NCBI RefSeq assembly: GCF_018603905.1
Contig: NZ_JAHFZZ010000013.1
Coordinates: 248,001 to 312,000, forward strand
DNA length: 64,000 nucleotides
Direction: 5' to 3'
DNA from: Nonomuraea sp. NEAU-A123
GTDB lineage: Bacteria > Actinomycetota > Actinomycetes > Streptosporangiales > Streptosporangiaceae
The notes beneath the pieces were generated by a model. It was not told the DNA's origin, searched no databases, and was given only the letters and a program-made list of their open reading frames with translations. Shown here piece by piece: positions 62,757-64,000 of the stretch. Position numbers and translations under genes: made by a program. Position 1 is the stretch's first letter, and every line of letters begins with the position of its first letter.

Positions 62757-64000
62757 ATGGAGTCTGCGAAGCACGCCGGTGACGCCGCCGTCGCCGTGTC
62801 CAAGGCCTACGGTGTCGAGACCATGTTCACTCTGTCGGGAGGGCACGTCTTCCCGCTCTACGACGGCGCCGTGCACGAGGGCATGCGGATCCTCGACGTG
62901 CGCCACGAGCAGAGCGCCGTGTTCGCCGCGGAGGCCACTGCCCGGCTGACCAGAACCCCTGGGCTGGCCGCTCTGACGGCGGGGCCCGGCATCACCAATG
63001 GGATCAGCGGCGTCGCGACCGCGCACTTCAACGGCTCTCCGGTGGTCGTCATGGGCGGGCGGGCGCCGCGCTCGCGCTGGGGCAGCGGCGCCCTGCAGGA
63101 GATGGACCACCCGCCCCTGCTCGCGCCGATCACCAAACTGGCGTTCACCGCGAGCGGAGCCGACTCCGTCGGCCAGGATGTCGAGTCGGCCTTCCGCACG
63201 GCCGTCGCACCGCACCGCGGGCCGGTCTTCCTCGACTTCTACATGGACGACCTGTTCGCGCCGTCGCCCGTGCACCCGGTCGAGACGCAGAGCCCGTCCC
63301 CCCTCGAACCCGACCCCGAGTCCCTGGCCACCATCGCCAGGCTGCTCACCGAGGCCGAGCGCCCGGTGCTGGTCTACGGGTCCGACGTGTGGATGGACCG
63401 GGCCGAGGAGGCCGCGCGCGACTTCGCCGAGAACTGGCGGCTGCCGGTCATCCCCAACGGCCAGGGCCGCGGCATCCTGCCCGCCGGCCACGAACTACTC
63501 GTCACCCGCGCCCGCGGCCTCGCCTTCGCCGAGGCCGACCTGGTCGTCGTGATCGGCACCCCGCTCGACTTCCGGCTCGGCTACGGCTGGTTCGGCGGCA
63601 AGGAGGGCACGCCGCCGGCCAAGGTCGTGCACATCGCCGACGCGCCGTCCCAGCTCGCCACGCACACGCAACCGGCCGCGTCCGCCGCCGGCGACCTCTC
63701 CGTGGTCTTCTGGAGCCTCGGTACGGCCTGCGGCGACGCCGGCCTGAAGCCCACGGCCTACTCCGGCTGGGTGTCGAAGCTGTCGGAGGCCGCCGCCGCG
63801 GCGATCGCCGGCGACGCCGGCCTGCTCGAGGCCGACTCCGACCCGATCCACCCCATGCGCATCTACGGCGAGCTCGGCAAGGTGCTCGCCGACGACGCCG
63901 TGGTGATCGGCGACGGCGGCGACTTCGTCTCCTACGCGGGCAAGTACGTCGAGCCCAAGCAGCCCGGCAACTGGCTGGACCCGGGCCCCTACGGCTGTCT
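62757..64000 (+). CDS. ThDP-binding enzyme, acetolactate synthase-like (partial)
   Basis: The first 414 residues of a ThDP-dependent enzyme are present; the C-terminus is beyond the window. The N-terminal PYR domain has SGGHVFPLYDGAV and the catalytic Glu in RHEQSAVFAAEATARLTR. The middle domain and the start of the PP domain (GDGGDFVSYAG) follow. The family includes acetolactate synthase, oxalyl-CoA decarboxylase and similar enzymes, so the substrate is open. TAGGTT ends 7 nt before the ATG, with TTGACA 24 nt upstream of it. Confidence 0.85.
   Translation, partial: MESAKHAGDAAVAVSKAYGVETMFTLSGGHVFPLYDGAVHEGMRILDVRHEQSAVFAAEATARLTRTPGLAALTAGPGITNGISGVATAHFNGSPVVVMGGRAPRSRWGSGALQEMDHPPLLAPITKLAFTASGADSVGQDVESAFRTAVAPHRGPVFLDFYMDDLFAPSPVHPVETQSPSPLEPDPESLATIARLLTEAERPVLVYGSDVWMDRAEEAARDFAENWRLPVIPNGQGRGILPAGHELLVTRARGLAFAEADLVVVIGTPLDFRLGYGWFGGKEGTPPAKVVHIADAPSQLATHTQPAASAAGDLSVVFWSLGTACGDAGLKPTAYSGWVSKLSEAAAAAIAGDAGLLEADSDPIHPMRIYGELGKVLADDAVVIGDGGDFVSYAGKYVEPKQPGNWLDPGPYGC

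Overview
The window is high-GC, densely coded DNA from a filamentous actinobacterium. Markers include a whiB1-type WhiB gene beside a pdtaS-type kinase, a one-chain Kgd-type 2-oxoglutarate dehydrogenase, nickel superoxide dismutase, a SARP/NB-ARC/TPR regulator, CU044_5270-family proteins, and many GTG/TTG starts with 4-nt gene overlaps. Streptosporangiaceae (Nonomuraea-like) is my best guess, from gene content only. No rRNA, tRNA, CRISPR array or intact insertion sequence was seen.

Layout. 1-6.8 kb: nucleotide-sugar and cell-surface genes (end of a dTDP-glucose synthase, rmlB, a WecC/WbpA-like UDP-sugar dehydrogenase) around two secreted DUF3494 (ice-binding/adhesin-fold) paralogues, one with a duplicated DUF4082 module. 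6.8-9 kb: an SDR and a DapB-fold dehydrogenase, then a 484-bp repeat-rich gap. 9.4-14.4 kb: a six-gene, translationally chained minus-strand operon for uptake and FMNH2-dependent oxidation of an organosulfur-like compound. 14.5-20.7 kb: MBL hydrolase, an ECF sigma factor with a co-encoded membrane protein, a CU044_5270 protein, and an ArsR/MFS pair. 20.9-27 kb: kgd, a strong terminator, a Fic remnant, a DUF6104-like small protein, and a DUF4097-padR operon. 27-32 kb: MpaB-like oxygenase, MDR oxidoreductase, a vapBC-like pair, and an Rv1867-type thiolase homologue.

32.2-41.5 kb is the most unusual part: six tandem secreted trypsin-fold genes. One is broken by an internal deletion. One keeps the Ser nucleophile. 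Four have the nucleophile Ser replaced by Asp (GxDGGPW) while keeping His and Asp. Three of the Asp copies carry a further insert of about 115-140 residues. Copies 3, 4 and 5 share a covarying 5'-leader hairpin and have cAMP-receptor-protein (CRP)-like palindromes upstream.

41.5-54.4 kb: TPR regulator, malic enzyme, a polar amino-acid ABC operon, sodX/sodN, an anti-sigma/SigF-type pair, a diacylglycerol kinase, whiB1 with a CRP-like site, pdtaS, and a GntR/UTRA regulator. 54.6-64 kb: an AfsR-like regulator; an MFS exporter behind a 9-codon leader ORF and an intrinsic terminator (probable ribosome-mediated attenuation); a nuclease-fold protein; a two-component system with a DUF4097 protein; and the start of a ThDP enzyme.

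A dispersed repeat of about 70-115 bp with a conserved hairpin occurs four times (two copies near 9 kb in inverted orientation, one at 18.0 kb, one at 51.6 kb). One copy supplies the C-terminal tail of an MFS protein.
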